Of a stretch of DNA of 64,000 nucleotides, positions 52,797 through 61,739 are shown piece after piece. The translations under genes were made by a program, and so were the position numbers. The notes under the pieces are model-generated. The model had not been told where the DNA came from and ran no database searches. It saw nothing but the letters and a program-made list of their open reading frames with translations. How positions within the stretch are numbered: the stretch's first letter is position 1; every line of letters begins with the position of its first letter. The stretch comes from an uncultured Pelagibacteraceae bacterium (GTDB lineage Bacteria > Pseudomonadota > Alphaproteobacteria > Pelagibacterales > Pelagibacteraceae). The stretch lies in NCBI GenBank assembly GCA_902540275.1, contig CACBMB010000001.1, forward strand, positions 62,001 through 126,000, given 5' to 3'.

Positions 52797-52820
52797 CTGA
52801 CCCATTTCTGGGCCAGTTAA
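52793..52820. terminator. Hairpin between convergent exporter and aceA genes
   Basis: TTAACTG and CAGTTAA (52793-52799 and 52814-52820) with an inner CCC/GGG form a stem that overlaps the exporter permease stop codon. There is no strong T-tract on either side. It probably serves as a bidirectional 3' end. Confidence 0.6.
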
Positions 52821-52849
52821 GCACTAATATACAAGAGGAATTGTTTTTA

Positions 52850-54124
52850 TTAGAATTGTTCAGTCTCGGTTGAGCCATCCATTGCTGTTGTTGAGCTTTT
52901 TCCACTACTTATTGTATTAGAAACCGCATCAAAATAAGAAGTACCAACTTCTCTTTGATGTTTTACACTTGTGTATCCATCTTTTTCTCTAGCAAATTCT
53001 TGTTGTTGAATTTTTGAGTAAGCAGTCATACCTTCTTTTTTATATTTTTCTGCTAATTCAAAAATTGCAATATTTTGAGTATGAAATCCTGCAAGTGTTA
53101 TGAATTGAAATTTATAACCCATTTTACTAATTTCTTTTTGAAAAGAAGCTATTTCATCATCAGACAAATGTTTTTTCCAATTAAATGAAGGAGAACAATT
53201 ATAGGCTAAAAGCTTACCAGGAAATTTTTCATGAATTGCACCAGCAAACTTTTTTGCTTCTTCAAGATTAGGTGTAGCCGTTTCGCACCATATCAAATCT
53301 GAATAAGGAGCATAGGCAAGCCCTCTAGAAATTGCTTGATCGATACCTGAGTTGACATAATAAAATCCTTCTGGCGATCTCTCACCAGTTAAAAATGGTT
53401 TATCATTTTCATCAAAATCATTTGTAATCAGTTTTGCAGCATTTGCATCTGTTCTTGCTAATATGATTAATGGAACGTCAGCAATATCTGCAGCTAGTCT
53501 TGCAGCTTTCAAATTTTTAATCATAGTTCCTGTTGGAACAAGAACTTTACCACCCATATGTCCACATTTTTTTTCACTAGCTAATTGATCTTCAAAATGA
53601 ACTCCAGCTGCTCCAGCTTTAATAAATTTCTTTGAAAGTTCAAAGACGTTGAGTGGACCTCCAAATCCTGCTTCACCATCAGCTATTATTGGCAACATAT
53701 AATCTATTCTTTTTTCTTTTTTCATATCTCCATCTTTTAATTCCATATGTTGAATTTGATCTGCTCTTAACAAAGCATTATTCATCGACTCGACTAGTTT
53801 TGGTGCGCTATCGTAAGGATATAAAGATTGGTCCGGATACATCTCTCCAGCACTGTTGGCATCAGCGGCTACCTGCCATCCACTGAGATAAATTGATTTT
53901 AGACCCGCTTTAGCATGTTGGACAGCTTGATTACCTGATAAGGATCCTAGAGTACTGATATAGTTTTCAGTATTAAGAAGTTTCCAAAGCTTTACTGATT
54001 GTTGTTTACAGAGAGAATATTCAATTTTTATTGACCCTCTTAATCTTTCAACATCTTCAGGAGTGTAGTCTCTTTTTATTCCTGCAAATCTTTTTAGTTC
54101 GTATGATATATTTTCTGCACTCAT
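52850..54124 (-). CDS. aceA: Isocitrate lyase
   Basis: This 424-residue enzyme splits isocitrate into glyoxylate and succinate. The catalytic motif [11 protein letters not shown] lies around 185-195. The N-terminal [35 protein letters not shown] region is strongly conserved. It is the first enzyme of the glyoxylate bypass. It is preceded on the same strand by a 53-residue gene and, divergently, by a RamB/ScfR-type regulator that probably controls it. Confidence 0.97.
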   Translation of the reverse strand: MSAENISYELKRFAGIKRDYTPEDVERLRGSIKIEYSLCKQQSVKLWKLLNTENYISTLGSLSGNQAVQHAKAGLKSIYLSGWQVAADANSAGEMYPDQSLYPYDSAPKLVESMNNALLRADQIQHMELKDGDMKKEKRIDYMLPIIADGEAGFGGPLNVFELSKKFIKAGAAGVHFEDQLASEKKCGHMGGKVLVPTGTMIKNLKAARLAADIADVPLIILARTDANAAKLITNDFDENDKPFLTGERSPEGFYYVNSGIDQAISRGLAYAPYSDLIWCETATPNLEEAKKFAGAIHEKFPGKLLAYNCSPSFNWKKHLSDDEIASFQKEISKMGYKFQFITLAGFHTQNIAIFELAEKYKKEGMTAYSKIQQQEFAREKDGYTSVKHQREVGTSYFDAVSNTISSGKSSTTAMDGSTETEQF

Positions 54125-54178
54125 GTTAGGAAATTACCCTTTTAAATTTTTAGTGAAAGTGTGAAATTAAAACTTGTT

Positions 54179-54340
54179 TTAGTTAGACTCGTTAGTTGTC
54201 TCAGCTAAATCATTTATTCCACTTGAACCCCAATCACAATGATCATCTCTCATGTAAATACCTCGGCTATTATGTCTAGCTAAGTCTTCACTTCTTATGA
54301 TTTGAGCTTCATTTTCGTTATTTTTTAGTTTTTCTTCCAT
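54179..54340 (-). CDS. Small acidic protein upstream of aceA (53 aa)
   Basis: The ATG at 54340 opens a 53-codon frame that ends 54 bases before aceA on the same strand. The product is acidic, lacks hydrophobic segments and contains RGIYMRDDHCDWGSSGIN, which looks like a constrained, conserved segment. Since the operator array lies just upstream, this gene would be the first of the aceA transcript. I do not recognise it. Confidence 0.55.
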   Translation of the reverse strand: MEEKLKNNENEAQIIRSEDLARHNSRGIYMRDDHCDWGSSGINDLAETTNESN

Positions 54341-54353
54341 GTAAATTTTATAA

Positions 54354-54444
54354 TTTACAAGATTTACAAAATCTACAAAAAAACAAATAAAGCTTGTAAA
54401 TTAAGGAAAAACATTGTAAAAATAAATTTACAAAATTTACAAAT
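54354..54444. promoter_or_regulatory. TTTACAAA operator array between aceA and its putative regulator
   Basis: TTTACAA-type octamers start at 54354, 54363 and 54372 (exactly 9 bases apart) and again at 54427 and 54436 (9 apart). Two inverted copies (TTGTAAA at 54394 and 54414) lie between. The motif resembles the AT-rich half-sites of RamB/ScfR regulators (core TTTGCAAA in other bacteria). It covers both divergent promoters. Confidence 0.7.
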
Positions 54445-54451
54445 AGAAAAT

Positions 54452-55885
54452 ATGAGTCAATTAGATTTAAAAATTGGTCCAAAAATAAAGGCTTTTAGAA
54501 GGCAATTAGGTCTTCAAGCAAATAAACTTGCTGAGGATTTAGCTATTTCACCCAGTTATTTAAACTTAATTGAGGGTGGAAAAAGAAAAATCGACGGTGA
54601 TTTACTTTTAAAAATATGTGAAAAACTAAATATTGAACTATCTCAGTTAAGTACAAAAACTGATGTTAATTTAGAAAATACTTTATCAGAAATTTTAGAT
54701 GACAAATTATTTGAGGATCTTGATATTTTAGGTCCAGAGGTTAAAGATTTAGTAAGTACCAATCCAAAAATAGGAAAAGCAATAGTAAGATTAGGAGATA
54801 TTTTAAAAAAGAAAGATCATGAACTTGTTAATAGAATAGAAAAGATTTCGGGAAAAATTGTTGATAATAGGAAAAATTCTTTTCCAGGGGAAGTTATTTC
54901 AGATTTCTTGCAAGATAATAGTAATTACTTTCCAAAATTAGAAGATTTTGCAAATGAAGTTTTTGGAAAAGTGCAAAAAAATAATCGAACAAGATATAAT
55001 GCTCTTAGCGATTACTTAAAATCAGAATATGATATTTCGGTAAAAGATGTTATTCCTGAAGAAAATAAACCATTTTCAAAAATTTATAATAAAAACAAAA
55101 AAGAGTTATTATTAAGTGACTATAGCTCACTTGAAACAAAAAAACTTCATGCAGCAGCACAAATAGCTCAAGAAGGTGCAATTAATATAATTGAGCAATA
55201 TTTATCTAAATTCGTATTTCCTTCAGCAGAATCAAAAAAATTATCAAAGGTTGCTTTATTAAATTATTGTGGTGCTGCAATTTTAATGCCTTATAAACTT
55301 TTTCATTCTGAATGTAAAAAACTTAAATATGATTTAGAACTTTTACAAAATACTTTTGCAACATCTTTTGAACAAGTAGCACACAGAGTTACTTGTTTAC
55401 AAGATCCAAAATTACCTGGGATACCATTTCATTTTTTAAGAGTTGATATGGCTGGAAATATTTCAAAAAGATTTTCTTTATCTGGAATAGAAATTCCAAG
55501 GTATGGTGGGGCATGTCCAAGATGGAATGTTTATTCAGCATTTACAAGACCAGGAGTAATTCAAAGTGCAGTTAGTAAAATGTCAAATGGAGAAAAGTAT
55601 GTTTGTATCGCTAGAACGGTAGAAAAAGGTATCGGAAGATTTGGAACTACAAAAAGTATTCTATCGATTGGTCTTGGTTGTGAAGCAAAATATGCAAAAG
55701 ATTTTATCTATACTGAAAACATAAACTTAAATGATAAGTCAACTGAGATACCTATAGGTGTGTCATGTAGAACCTGTGATAGATTGGATTGTTCACAGAG
55801 AGCATTTCCTCCGTTACATAAAAAATTTGATGTAGATATAAATACTAGAGGTGTTTCTGTTTATGTTGGTGATAAAAATAATTAA
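54452..55885 (+). CDS. XRE-family short-chain-fatty-acid regulator (RamB/ScfR-like)
   Basis: This 477-residue protein has an N-terminal helix-turn-helix (about 8-62, with LAISPSYLNLIEGGKRKI), a middle region resembling an ImmA/IrrE-type domain without the HExxH zinc motif (FATSFEQVAHRV), and a C-terminal domain with four cysteines (GVSCRTCDRLDCSQRAFPP). This domain order is that of RamB, PrpC2/MccR and related regulators of acetate, propionate and glyoxylate genes. It is divergent from aceA with a repeat operator between, so it most likely regulates aceA and itself. Confidence 0.87.
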   Translation: MSQLDLKIGPKIKAFRRQLGLQANKLAEDLAISPSYLNLIEGGKRKIDGDLLLKICEKLNIELSQLSTKTDVNLENTLSEILDDKLFEDLDILGPEVKDLVSTNPKIGKAIVRLGDILKKKDHELVNRIEKISGKIVDNRKNSFPGEVISDFLQDNSNYFPKLEDFANEVFGKVQKNNRTRYNALSDYLKSEYDISVKDVIPEENKPFSKIYNKNKKELLLSDYSSLETKKLHAAAQIAQEGAINIIEQYLSKFVFPSAESKKLSKVALLNYCGAAILMPYKLFHSECKKLKYDLELLQNTFATSFEQVAHRVTCLQDPKLPGIPFHFLRVDMAGNISKRFSLSGIEIPRYGGACPRWNVYSAFTRPGVIQSAVSKMSNGEKYVCIARTVEKGIGRFGTTKSILSIGLGCEAKYAKDFIYTENINLNDKSTEIPIGVSCRTCDRLDCSQRAFPPLHKKFDVDINTRGVSVYVGDKNN

Positions 55886-55894
55886 AAAATACAA

Positions 55895-56059
55895 ATGATA
55901 AAGTTCATTGTTCCAGCTGTAGTAATTTTTCTAATAGTTTTATTTTGGGAAAAAATAAATGAAATCATTTTTAAAAAATTTAAAATTAAAATTAATTATA
56001 TAATGCTAACTTTATTAGTATTAATTTTAATTCTCATTTTAGCTTTGCTATATTTTTAG
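55895..56059 (+). CDS. Small two-helix membrane protein (54 aa)
   Basis: The ATG at 55895, 9 bases after the regulator stop, opens a 54-codon frame. Hydrophobic helices span about 4-18 and 36-54, with a basic loop FKKFKIKIN between. I do not recognise it. The tight spacing to genes on both sides supports expression. Confidence 0.5.
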   Translation: MIKFIVPAVVIFLIVLFWEKINEIIFKKFKIKINYIMLTLLVLILILILALLYF

Positions 56060-56069
56060 AATTTTATAA

Positions 56070-56638
56070 ATGATATTTAAAAAAAAGTTTAAACCTAGAA
56101 TTAAAGCTAGAATTAGAAAAAATAAACAAATTTTAAATAAAAATATCGACACTTTTTTGACTGGGTAAAAGGGGCTGAATTAATCGAACTTAAAGAATGC
56201 AATGTAGAAGAAGACCCTGTAAGGCCTGAGTTAGATTTAATTTTCCGAAGAAGTTATGGACGAAAAATTTATGGAGTAAAATATATGGGAGAAATTCATG
56301 CTGTAATGTGTTTTGCTTATACTAATGAAATACCCAAAAATGTAGATGAATTGGACAAATTTAGTCATGATGCATTTTTACAAAGTGCACAAAGAGATCA
56401 AAACGTTGGAAAAATAGCTATCGCTTATACTGTTTGGTCTAAAAAAAAAGGAGGAGGTAAATTAATCGTGAAAGAAGTTTTTAAGAAAATTAAAAAATCT
56501 AATCATCTTAATAGATTGGTAACCTTGTCTCCGCTAACAGAAATGGCAAGCAGATTTCATACTAGAAATGGAGCTAAGCTTTTACAAGTAAATGAAACAA
56601 CCCAAAATTTTGAGTATCAAGTGGAAAAAAAGAAATAA
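56070..56638 (+). pseudogene. Frame-shifted gene (or -1 frameshifting gene) of unknown function
   Basis: The ATG at 56070 opens a lysine-rich frame that runs into TAA at 56166. At the T6 run 56153-56158, moving back one base joins it smoothly to a second frame that continues through FFDWVKGAELIELKEC and on to 56638, about 190 residues in all. The zero-frame codons ACT TTT TTG form the canonical slippery pattern T TTT TTG. The sequence therefore shows either a one-base deletion in a homopolymer (mutation or sequencing error) or programmed -1 frameshifting. The protein family is not recognised; its C-terminal half has an acetyltransferase-like look that I cannot confirm. Confidence 0.6.
56285..56638 (+). 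CDS. Downstream frame of the shifted gene (117 aa from first ATG)
   Basis: This is the part of the preceding entry that an annotator would call from the first in-frame ATG, MGEIHAVMCFAY. Coding-like sequence extends at least 130 bases upstream of that ATG in the same frame with no other ATG, so the start is almost certainly artificial. The segments FSHDAFLQSAQRDQNVGKIAIAYTVWSKKKGGGK and LTEMASRFHTRNGAKLL look conserved. Confidence 0.55.
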   Translation: MGEIHAVMCFAYTNEIPKNVDELDKFSHDAFLQSAQRDQNVGKIAIAYTVWSKKKGGGKLIVKEVFKKIKKSNHLNRLVTLSPLTEMASRFHTRNGAKLLQVNETTQNFEYQVEKKK

Positions 56639-56673
56639 CTAAATTTTAATTATAAATGGTGATATAATCTTTA

Positions 56674-57573
56674 ATGCCAAAAAAAAATACCAGAAATTTT
56701 ATAGGTTATGGCGCCAAAGGAAGAAAAATTAGTTGGCCAAATAATTCCAGATTGGCACTTCAAATTGTTTTAAATTACGAAGAGGGAGGAGAAAATTGTG
56801 TTTTAAATGGAGACAAACATTCTGAAACTTTTTTATCAGAAATAATTGGTGCCAAAGCAATAAAAGGAAGACATATCAGTATGGAGTCTATTTATGAGTA
56901 TGGTTCAAGAGCTGGTTTTTGGAGATTAGATAAATTGTTTAAAGAAAAAAAAATTCCTGTAACTATTTTTGGTGTAGGTCTAGCGTTAAAACAAAACCCT
57001 GAAGTTTGTGAGGCGATAAAAAAAGGAAATTATGAGATTGCTGCTCATGGTTATAGATGGATTGATTATCAAAATGTAAAAAAATCTGTTGAAAAAAAAC
57101 ATATGAAACAAGCGATTAATGTAATTAAAGAAATTTTTGGCTCAAGACCATTAGGTTGGTACACTGGTCGATGTAGCCCAAACACTAGAGATTTAGTTTT
57201 CGATGATGGAAATTTTATGTATGATAGTGATTCATATAGTGATGATTTACCTTATTGGGAATATAGAGGTAAAAAAAAACAACTTATCATCCCTTACACT
57301 TTAGATAATAATGATATGAGATTTGCTATGAACCAAGGGTTTAACACCGGTGATCATTTTTATAATTATTTAAAAGATAGTTTTGATGCTTTATACGAAG
57401 AGGGTAAAACAAATCCTAAAATGATGTCAGTTGGTTTGCACTGCAGATTAATTGGTAGACCAGGTAGGATTCAATCTTTAAAAAAATTTTTAGATTATGT
57501 TTTAAAGTTTGATGATGTTTGGATTTGTAAAAGAATTGATATAGCTAAGCATTGGATTAAAAATTACTCATAA
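56674..57573 (+). CDS. puuE: Allantoinase, polysaccharide-deacetylase type
   Basis: This 299-residue NodB-fold protein is of the metal-independent allantoinase class (PuuE). It shows NYEEGGENCVLNGD, DKHSETFLSEI and AAHGYRWIDYQ, all typical. It hydrolyses allantoin to allantoate. The allantoicase gene follows after one base, which supports the assignment against peptidoglycan or chitin deacetylases. Confidence 0.9.
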   Translation: MPKKNTRNFIGYGAKGRKISWPNNSRLALQIVLNYEEGGENCVLNGDKHSETFLSEIIGAKAIKGRHISMESIYEYGSRAGFWRLDKLFKEKKIPVTIFGVGLALKQNPEVCEAIKKGNYEIAAHGYRWIDYQNVKKSVEKKHMKQAINVIKEIFGSRPLGWYTGRCSPNTRDLVFDDGNFMYDSDSYSDDLPYWEYRGKKKQLIIPYTLDNNDMRFAMNQGFNTGDHFYNYLKDSFDALYEEGKTNPKMMSVGLHCRLIGRPGRIQSLKKFLDYVLKFDDVWICKRIDIAKHWIKNYS

Positions 57574-57574
57574 C

Positions 57575-58558
57575 ATGAAAGAAAAAATAATATTTACAAA
57601 TGGATTAATTGATTTGGCACAACCAAGATTAGGTACCAAAGTTATTTATAAAACTGATGATTTTTTTGCATCAGCTAATAGGATTATTAGTCCAACTATT
57701 CCTGTATTTAAAGAAGGTGTATTTGATAAACATGGAAAATGGATGGATGGTTGGGAGTCTAGAAGAAAAAGAACTTCTGGACATGATTACATAATTTTAA
57801 AACTTGGTAAGCCAGGAAAAATTTCTAAAATTGATGTGGACACATCTCATTTTAATGGCAATCAACCTTCAATGGTCTCAATTGATGGAGCCAATTCCAA
57901 TTCAAATAAAACCAGGCAATTAAAATGGATTTCAATTCTCTCAAAAAAAAAGGTTAAAGCCAATTCTCATCATTTTTTTACAGTAAAAAATAATAAAGTA
58001 TTTACACATATTAAGTTTAACATTTTTCCTGATGGTGGCGTTGCTAGATTGAGATTGTATGGATCTATTGCAAAATCAAAAGTATTTAAGAACAAAAAAA
58101 TAAATCTTGCTTCATTATTAGATGGAGCCTCAGTTATTGCTTGCAATAATGAACATTTTGGAAAAGCTGAGAATATTTTAGCTCCTGGTAAAGCAAAAAA
58201 TATGGGTGACGGTTGGGAGACTAGAAGACGAAGAGGTAAAGGGAATGACTGGTTAATTCTGAATTCTATTGATGGAAACTCTATTGATAAAATTGAAATT
58301 TCAACTCATCATTTTAAAGGAAATTATCCTAGTTACTGTTCTTTACAAGCTGCTTATTTACCATCTAAAAGCTCTAAACAAATTGTAAACTCCTCAAATA
58401 AATGGAAATATTTATTAAAGAATACAAAATTATCAGCTAATAAAACTCATAAATTTAAAAATTCTTTAATGAAAAAAGAAAAAATTAATTATATTAAAAT
58501 AAATATTTTTCCTGATGGAGGAATTTCAAGATTTAAAATTTTTGGAAAAAAAATATGA
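57575..58558 (+). CDS. alc: Allantoicase
   Basis: This 327-residue protein consists of two homologous halves. Each carries a DGWE(S/T)RR(K/R)R motif (about 65 and 213) and an FPDGG(V/I)(A/S)R motif near its end, the signature of allantoicase. It converts allantoate to ureidoglycolate and urea. It overlaps the next gene by 4 bases. Confidence 0.93.
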   Translation: MKEKIIFTNGLIDLAQPRLGTKVIYKTDDFFASANRIISPTIPVFKEGVFDKHGKWMDGWESRRKRTSGHDYIILKLGKPGKISKIDVDTSHFNGNQPSMVSIDGANSNSNKTRQLKWISILSKKKVKANSHHFFTVKNNKVFTHIKFNIFPDGGVARLRLYGSIAKSKVFKNKKINLASLLDGASVIACNNEHFGKAENILAPGKAKNMGDGWETRRRRGKGNDWLILNSIDGNSIDKIEISTHHFKGNYPSYCSLQAAYLPSKSSKQIVNSSNKWKYLLKNTKLSANKTHKFKNSLMKKEKINYIKINIFPDGGISRFKIFGKKI

Positions 58559-59058
58559 AAAACTCCATGATCAAACCAAAATTAATTACAAAAGAAAATT
58601 TTAAAAAATTTGGTGACATGATATCTACTGAAGACATTAAGCCTTTAGAAATAAATAACGGTTTTGCAAAAAGATATGATGGCATAGCAAATCTTGACAC
58701 AAAAAAAAATAATGGAGAGTCAACAATTTGTATTTTCTCAGCCTTAAAAAGATCATTTCCAATGAAGATTGATATGATGGAAAAACATCCATTAGGAAGT
58801 CAGGCTTTTATTCCGATGAAAGAAACTGTTTTTTTATCTTTTGTAGCACCAGAGGGTGAGAAACCTGATTTAACAAGAGTTGAAGCATTTATTATACCAA
58901 AGGGTATAGGAGTTAATTACAATCCTGGTATCTGGCACTTTCCATTGATATCCACTGAAGACATGAATTTCTTAGTTGTAGATAGAAAAGGTGAAGGTGA
59001 TAATCTTATAATTCATGATTTAAAAGAAGAAAATATAAGTATTGATTTTCAAATTTAA
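58555..59058 (+). CDS. allA: Ureidoglycolate lyase
   Basis: This 167-residue cupin-like enzyme has MMEKHPLGSQAFIPM (about 78-92) and the conserved GVNYNPGIWHFPL. It splits ureidoglycolate into glyoxylate and urea, completing allantoin degradation with the two genes upstream. The start overlaps the allantoicase stop, and its stop overlaps the kinase start by one base. Confidence 0.9.
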   Translation: MKNSMIKPKLITKENFKKFGDMISTEDIKPLEINNGFAKRYDGIANLDTKKNNGESTICIFSALKRSFPMKIDMMEKHPLGSQAFIPMKETVFLSFVAPEGEKPDLTRVEAFIIPKGIGVNYNPGIWHFPLISTEDMNFLVVDRKGEGDNLIIHDLKEENISIDFQI

Positions 59059-59963
59059 TGAGTGAACTTACTATTCTTGGAATATTTGTAGCAGATATAA
59101 GTTTTTCGGGAGATAAAATTCCAACAATTGGTGAAACTATTTTAGGTGATAGTTATAATATTGGTCCAGGTGGAAAAGGATGTAATCAAGCAATAGCCAT
59201 TTCAAGATTAGGAGGAAAAGTTAATTTTATTTCTAAATTAGGTAATGATGAGTATGGAAAACTTGCTATTAATGAGCTTAAAAAAGATAATATAGACACA
59301 TCTAATATTATTATTTCAGATAAACATAAAACCGGCGTTGCTGGAATACATGTTGATAGAAATACAGGAAAAAATTCGATTACAGTAGTTAGAGGAGCTC
59401 CCTCAAGTTTAACTATAAATGAAATAGATACTGATTTAATTACCAGATCAAAAATATTTCTAACTCAGTTAGAAGTACCATTAGATGTAACATTACACTG
59501 TTTAAAAATAGCCAAAAAACAAGGTTTAATTAATATTTTAAATCCAGCTCCAGCATGTGAATTGACTAGAGATTTTTTTGAATTAGTTGACTATTTTACT
59601 CCTAATGAAACCGAAGCAGAGTTTTATACATCAATAAAGATTTCTGATGAAAATGATGCAAGAAAAAGTGCCAATGAGCTCATAAAAATGGGAATTAAAA
59701 ATGTAATAATTACATTGGGGGAAAAAGGAGTATTTTATTCAAATGGTAAAGAAGAAATTTATATTAAAGCTAGAAAAGTTAAAGCAATCGATACCACTGG
59801 AGCAGGAGATGCATTTAATGGGGGATTTTCATTAGCATTACTTAAAGGAAAAAAAATAAAAGATTGTTTAGAGTTAGCTAATACTGTTGCAGGTCTATCT
59901 ACAACAAAGTTAGGAGCAGGTGATTCAATGCCAACTTTAAATGAAATTGATATGAAGATTTAA
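59058..59963 (+). CDS. rbsK: Ribokinase-like PfkB-family sugar kinase
   Basis: This 301-residue PfkB-family kinase has the N-terminal GPGGKGCNQAIAISRLGG (about 36-53) and C-terminal DTTGAGDAFNGGF with the catalytic Asp. Both motifs are ribokinase-like. In an allantoin operon it could phosphorylate ribose released from purine nucleosides. Another sugar substrate is possible. Confidence 0.85.
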   Translation: MSELTILGIFVADISFSGDKIPTIGETILGDSYNIGPGGKGCNQAIAISRLGGKVNFISKLGNDEYGKLAINELKKDNIDTSNIIISDKHKTGVAGIHVDRNTGKNSITVVRGAPSSLTINEIDTDLITRSKIFLTQLEVPLDVTLHCLKIAKKQGLINILNPAPACELTRDFFELVDYFTPNETEAEFYTSIKISDENDARKSANELIKMGIKNVIITLGEKGVFYSNGKEEIYIKARKVKAIDTTGAGDAFNGGFSLALLKGKKIKDCLELANTVAGLSTTKLGAGDSMPTLNEIDMKI

Positions 59964-60023
59964 AAAAAATGTATCTAGTGAGATTGTTCATAATGGGTTA
60001 TATTTTGATAATTTTAGGGATAA

Positions 60024-60578
60024 ATGAAAAGGATTAAATTTTTAATTATAATCATTCTAAACATAGTATTTTTTTCAAATACGTTTGCAGATGAACGAAA
60101 CCAACAATTAGATGGTTTATTTAAAGAATTAAAAACTGGGGAGATGTTATCAAATTTAACAATTGAACAAAAAATTTGGAAAATTTGGAGCACGCATCCT
60201 AAAGATGAAAATCTAACTAAATTGTTACAAAACGGCTCAGATTTAGTTAGTAAAAAAAAATTTTTCGAATCTATAGATATTTTTACAAAAATAATTAATT
60301 TTGATCCAAGTTGGGCTGAGGCTTGGAATAAAAGAGCTACAGTTTTTTATTTAATTGGAGAGTTTCAAAAATCTCAAAATGATATTGATAAAGTTTTAGA
60401 GCTTGAAAATAGACATTTTGGAGCTCTAGCGGGTCAAGGTCTTGTTAATATAAAATTAAAAAATTATGAAAAAGCAATTGAAAGTTACAAGCGAGCATTA
60501 GAAATTTATCCTACCATGCAGTCTCCAGAGATAATGATTAAGCAAATAGAGGAAATTATAAAAGAAGAACTTATTTAA
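60024..60578 (+). CDS. Exported TPR-repeat protein
   Basis: This 184-residue protein has a signal peptide (MKRIKFLIIIILNIVFFSNTFA) and about three tetratricopeptide repeats between 70 and 170, with typical WAEAWNKRATVFYLIGEFQKS and KNYEKAIESYKRALEIYP. TPRs mediate protein contacts; the partner is unknown. The iron alcohol dehydrogenase follows after 3 bases. Confidence 0.8.
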   Translation: MKRIKFLIIIILNIVFFSNTFADERNQQLDGLFKELKTGEMLSNLTIEQKIWKIWSTHPKDENLTKLLQNGSDLVSKKKFFESIDIFTKIINFDPSWAEAWNKRATVFYLIGEFQKSQNDIDKVLELENRHFGALAGQGLVNIKLKNYEKAIESYKRALEIYPTMQSPEIMIKQIEEIIKEELI

Positions 60579-60581
60579 TTT

Positions 60582-61739
60582 ATGAAAAAATATGATTGGA
60601 ATTATCCTACAACAATGTGGGTTGGTGAAAATAGAATTAAAGATATCAGTTTAGCATGTAAAACGTTAAATATAAAAAGACCATTATTGGTAACTGACAG
60701 TGACTTAGCTAATTCAGAAATTGTAAAAAAAACCTTAGAACATTTAAATATTAGCGCTGAAATATATTCAAATGTCAAAGGTAATCCAACCGGTACAAAT
60801 GTAATAGAAGGTGTTAACTTTTATAAAAAAAAAAATTGTGATGGTGTAATTGCATTTGGAGGCGGAAGTGGTCTTGATGTTGGTAAAGCAATCGCATTCA
60901 TGTCTGGTCAAACACTGTCTATATGGGAATTTGAAGATATTGGTGATAATTGGAAAAAAGCAAATTCTGATAATATTGCTCCAATTATTGCAGTTCCAAC
61001 TACAGCTGGTACTGGATCAGAAACAGGTAGAGCTTCAGTAATTTTAAATGAAGAAACTGGAGTAAAAAAAATAATTTTTCATCCAAAATTTTTACCATCA
61101 ATAGTAATTTTGGATCCTATGTTAACTGTTGGACTTCCTCCAAAAATTACAGCAGCAACTGGTATGGATGCTTTAGCACATAATCTAGAGGCGTATTGCG
61201 CACCAGGTTTTCATCCAATGGCTGATGGAATAGCATTAGAAGGTATAAAATTAATTAAAGATTGGTTGTTAGAGGCAGTATCAAATGGATCAAACGTAGA
61301 GGCAAGAATGAATATGTTGACAGCTGCAAGCATGGGCTCCACTGCATTTCAAAAAGGTTTGGGTGCGATACATTCATTGAGTCATCCAATAAATGCCTTA
61401 AACAATATTCATCATGGTTTATCAAATGCTATATTTATGCCTTATGTTTTAACTTTTAATAGAGATAAAATTGAAAATAAGATTATTAAAATTTGTAAAT
61501 ATTTAGAATTTGAAGAAAAATCGTTCGAAGCTTTTTTGAAATGGGTTTTAAATTTGAGAAAAGATCTTAATATACCTCATAAACTTTCAGAAGTTATTAA
61601 TGAGAAAGACTTTGATTTAGATAGGTTATCAAAATTAGCTTTGGATGATCCATCAACTGGAGGAAATCCAAAAAAATTAAATTTGAATGATATGAAAATT
61701 ATGTATCAACACAGCATGTCAGGTGAATTATTTAAATGA
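60582..61739 (+). CDS. Iron-containing alcohol dehydrogenase
   Basis: This 385-residue group III alcohol dehydrogenase has the NAD-binding AFGGGSGLDVGKA around 91-103 and TTAGTGSE near 142. The iron ligand region spans MDALAHNLEAY (about 197), HSLSHPINA and NIHHG (about 265-280). The substrate is an unknown alcohol or aldehyde. It overlaps the amidotransferase gene by 4 bases, so both may act on one pathway. Confidence 0.9.
   Translation: MKKYDWNYPTTMWVGENRIKDISLACKTLNIKRPLLVTDSDLANSEIVKKTLEHLNISAEIYSNVKGNPTGTNVIEGVNFYKKKNCDGVIAFGGGSGLDVGKAIAFMSGQTLSIWEFEDIGDNWKKANSDNIAPIIAVPTTAGTGSETGRASVILNEETGVKKIIFHPKFLPSIVILDPMLTVGLPPKITAATGMDALAHNLEAYCAPGFHPMADGIALEGIKLIKDWLLEAVSNGSNVEARMNMLTAASMGSTAFQKGLGAIHSLSHPINALNNIHHGLSNAIFMPYVLTFNRDKIENKIIKICKYLEFEEKSFEAFLKWVLNLRKDLNIPHKLSEVINEKDFDLDRLSKLALDDPSTGGNPKKLNLNDMKIMYQHSMSGELFK

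Noticed and set aside
54354..54444. Regularly spaced repeats that might suggest a CRISPR array.
   Set aside because: The units are 8-9 bases with almost no spacer and partly inverted. They fit protein-binding sites in a divergent promoter, and no cas genes are present.
59969..60037. A 22-codon frame starting MYLVRLFIMGY between the ribokinase and TPR genes.
   Set aside because: It is very short, overlaps the TPR gene start, and any AT-rich stretch yields hydrophobic peptides. No independent support.
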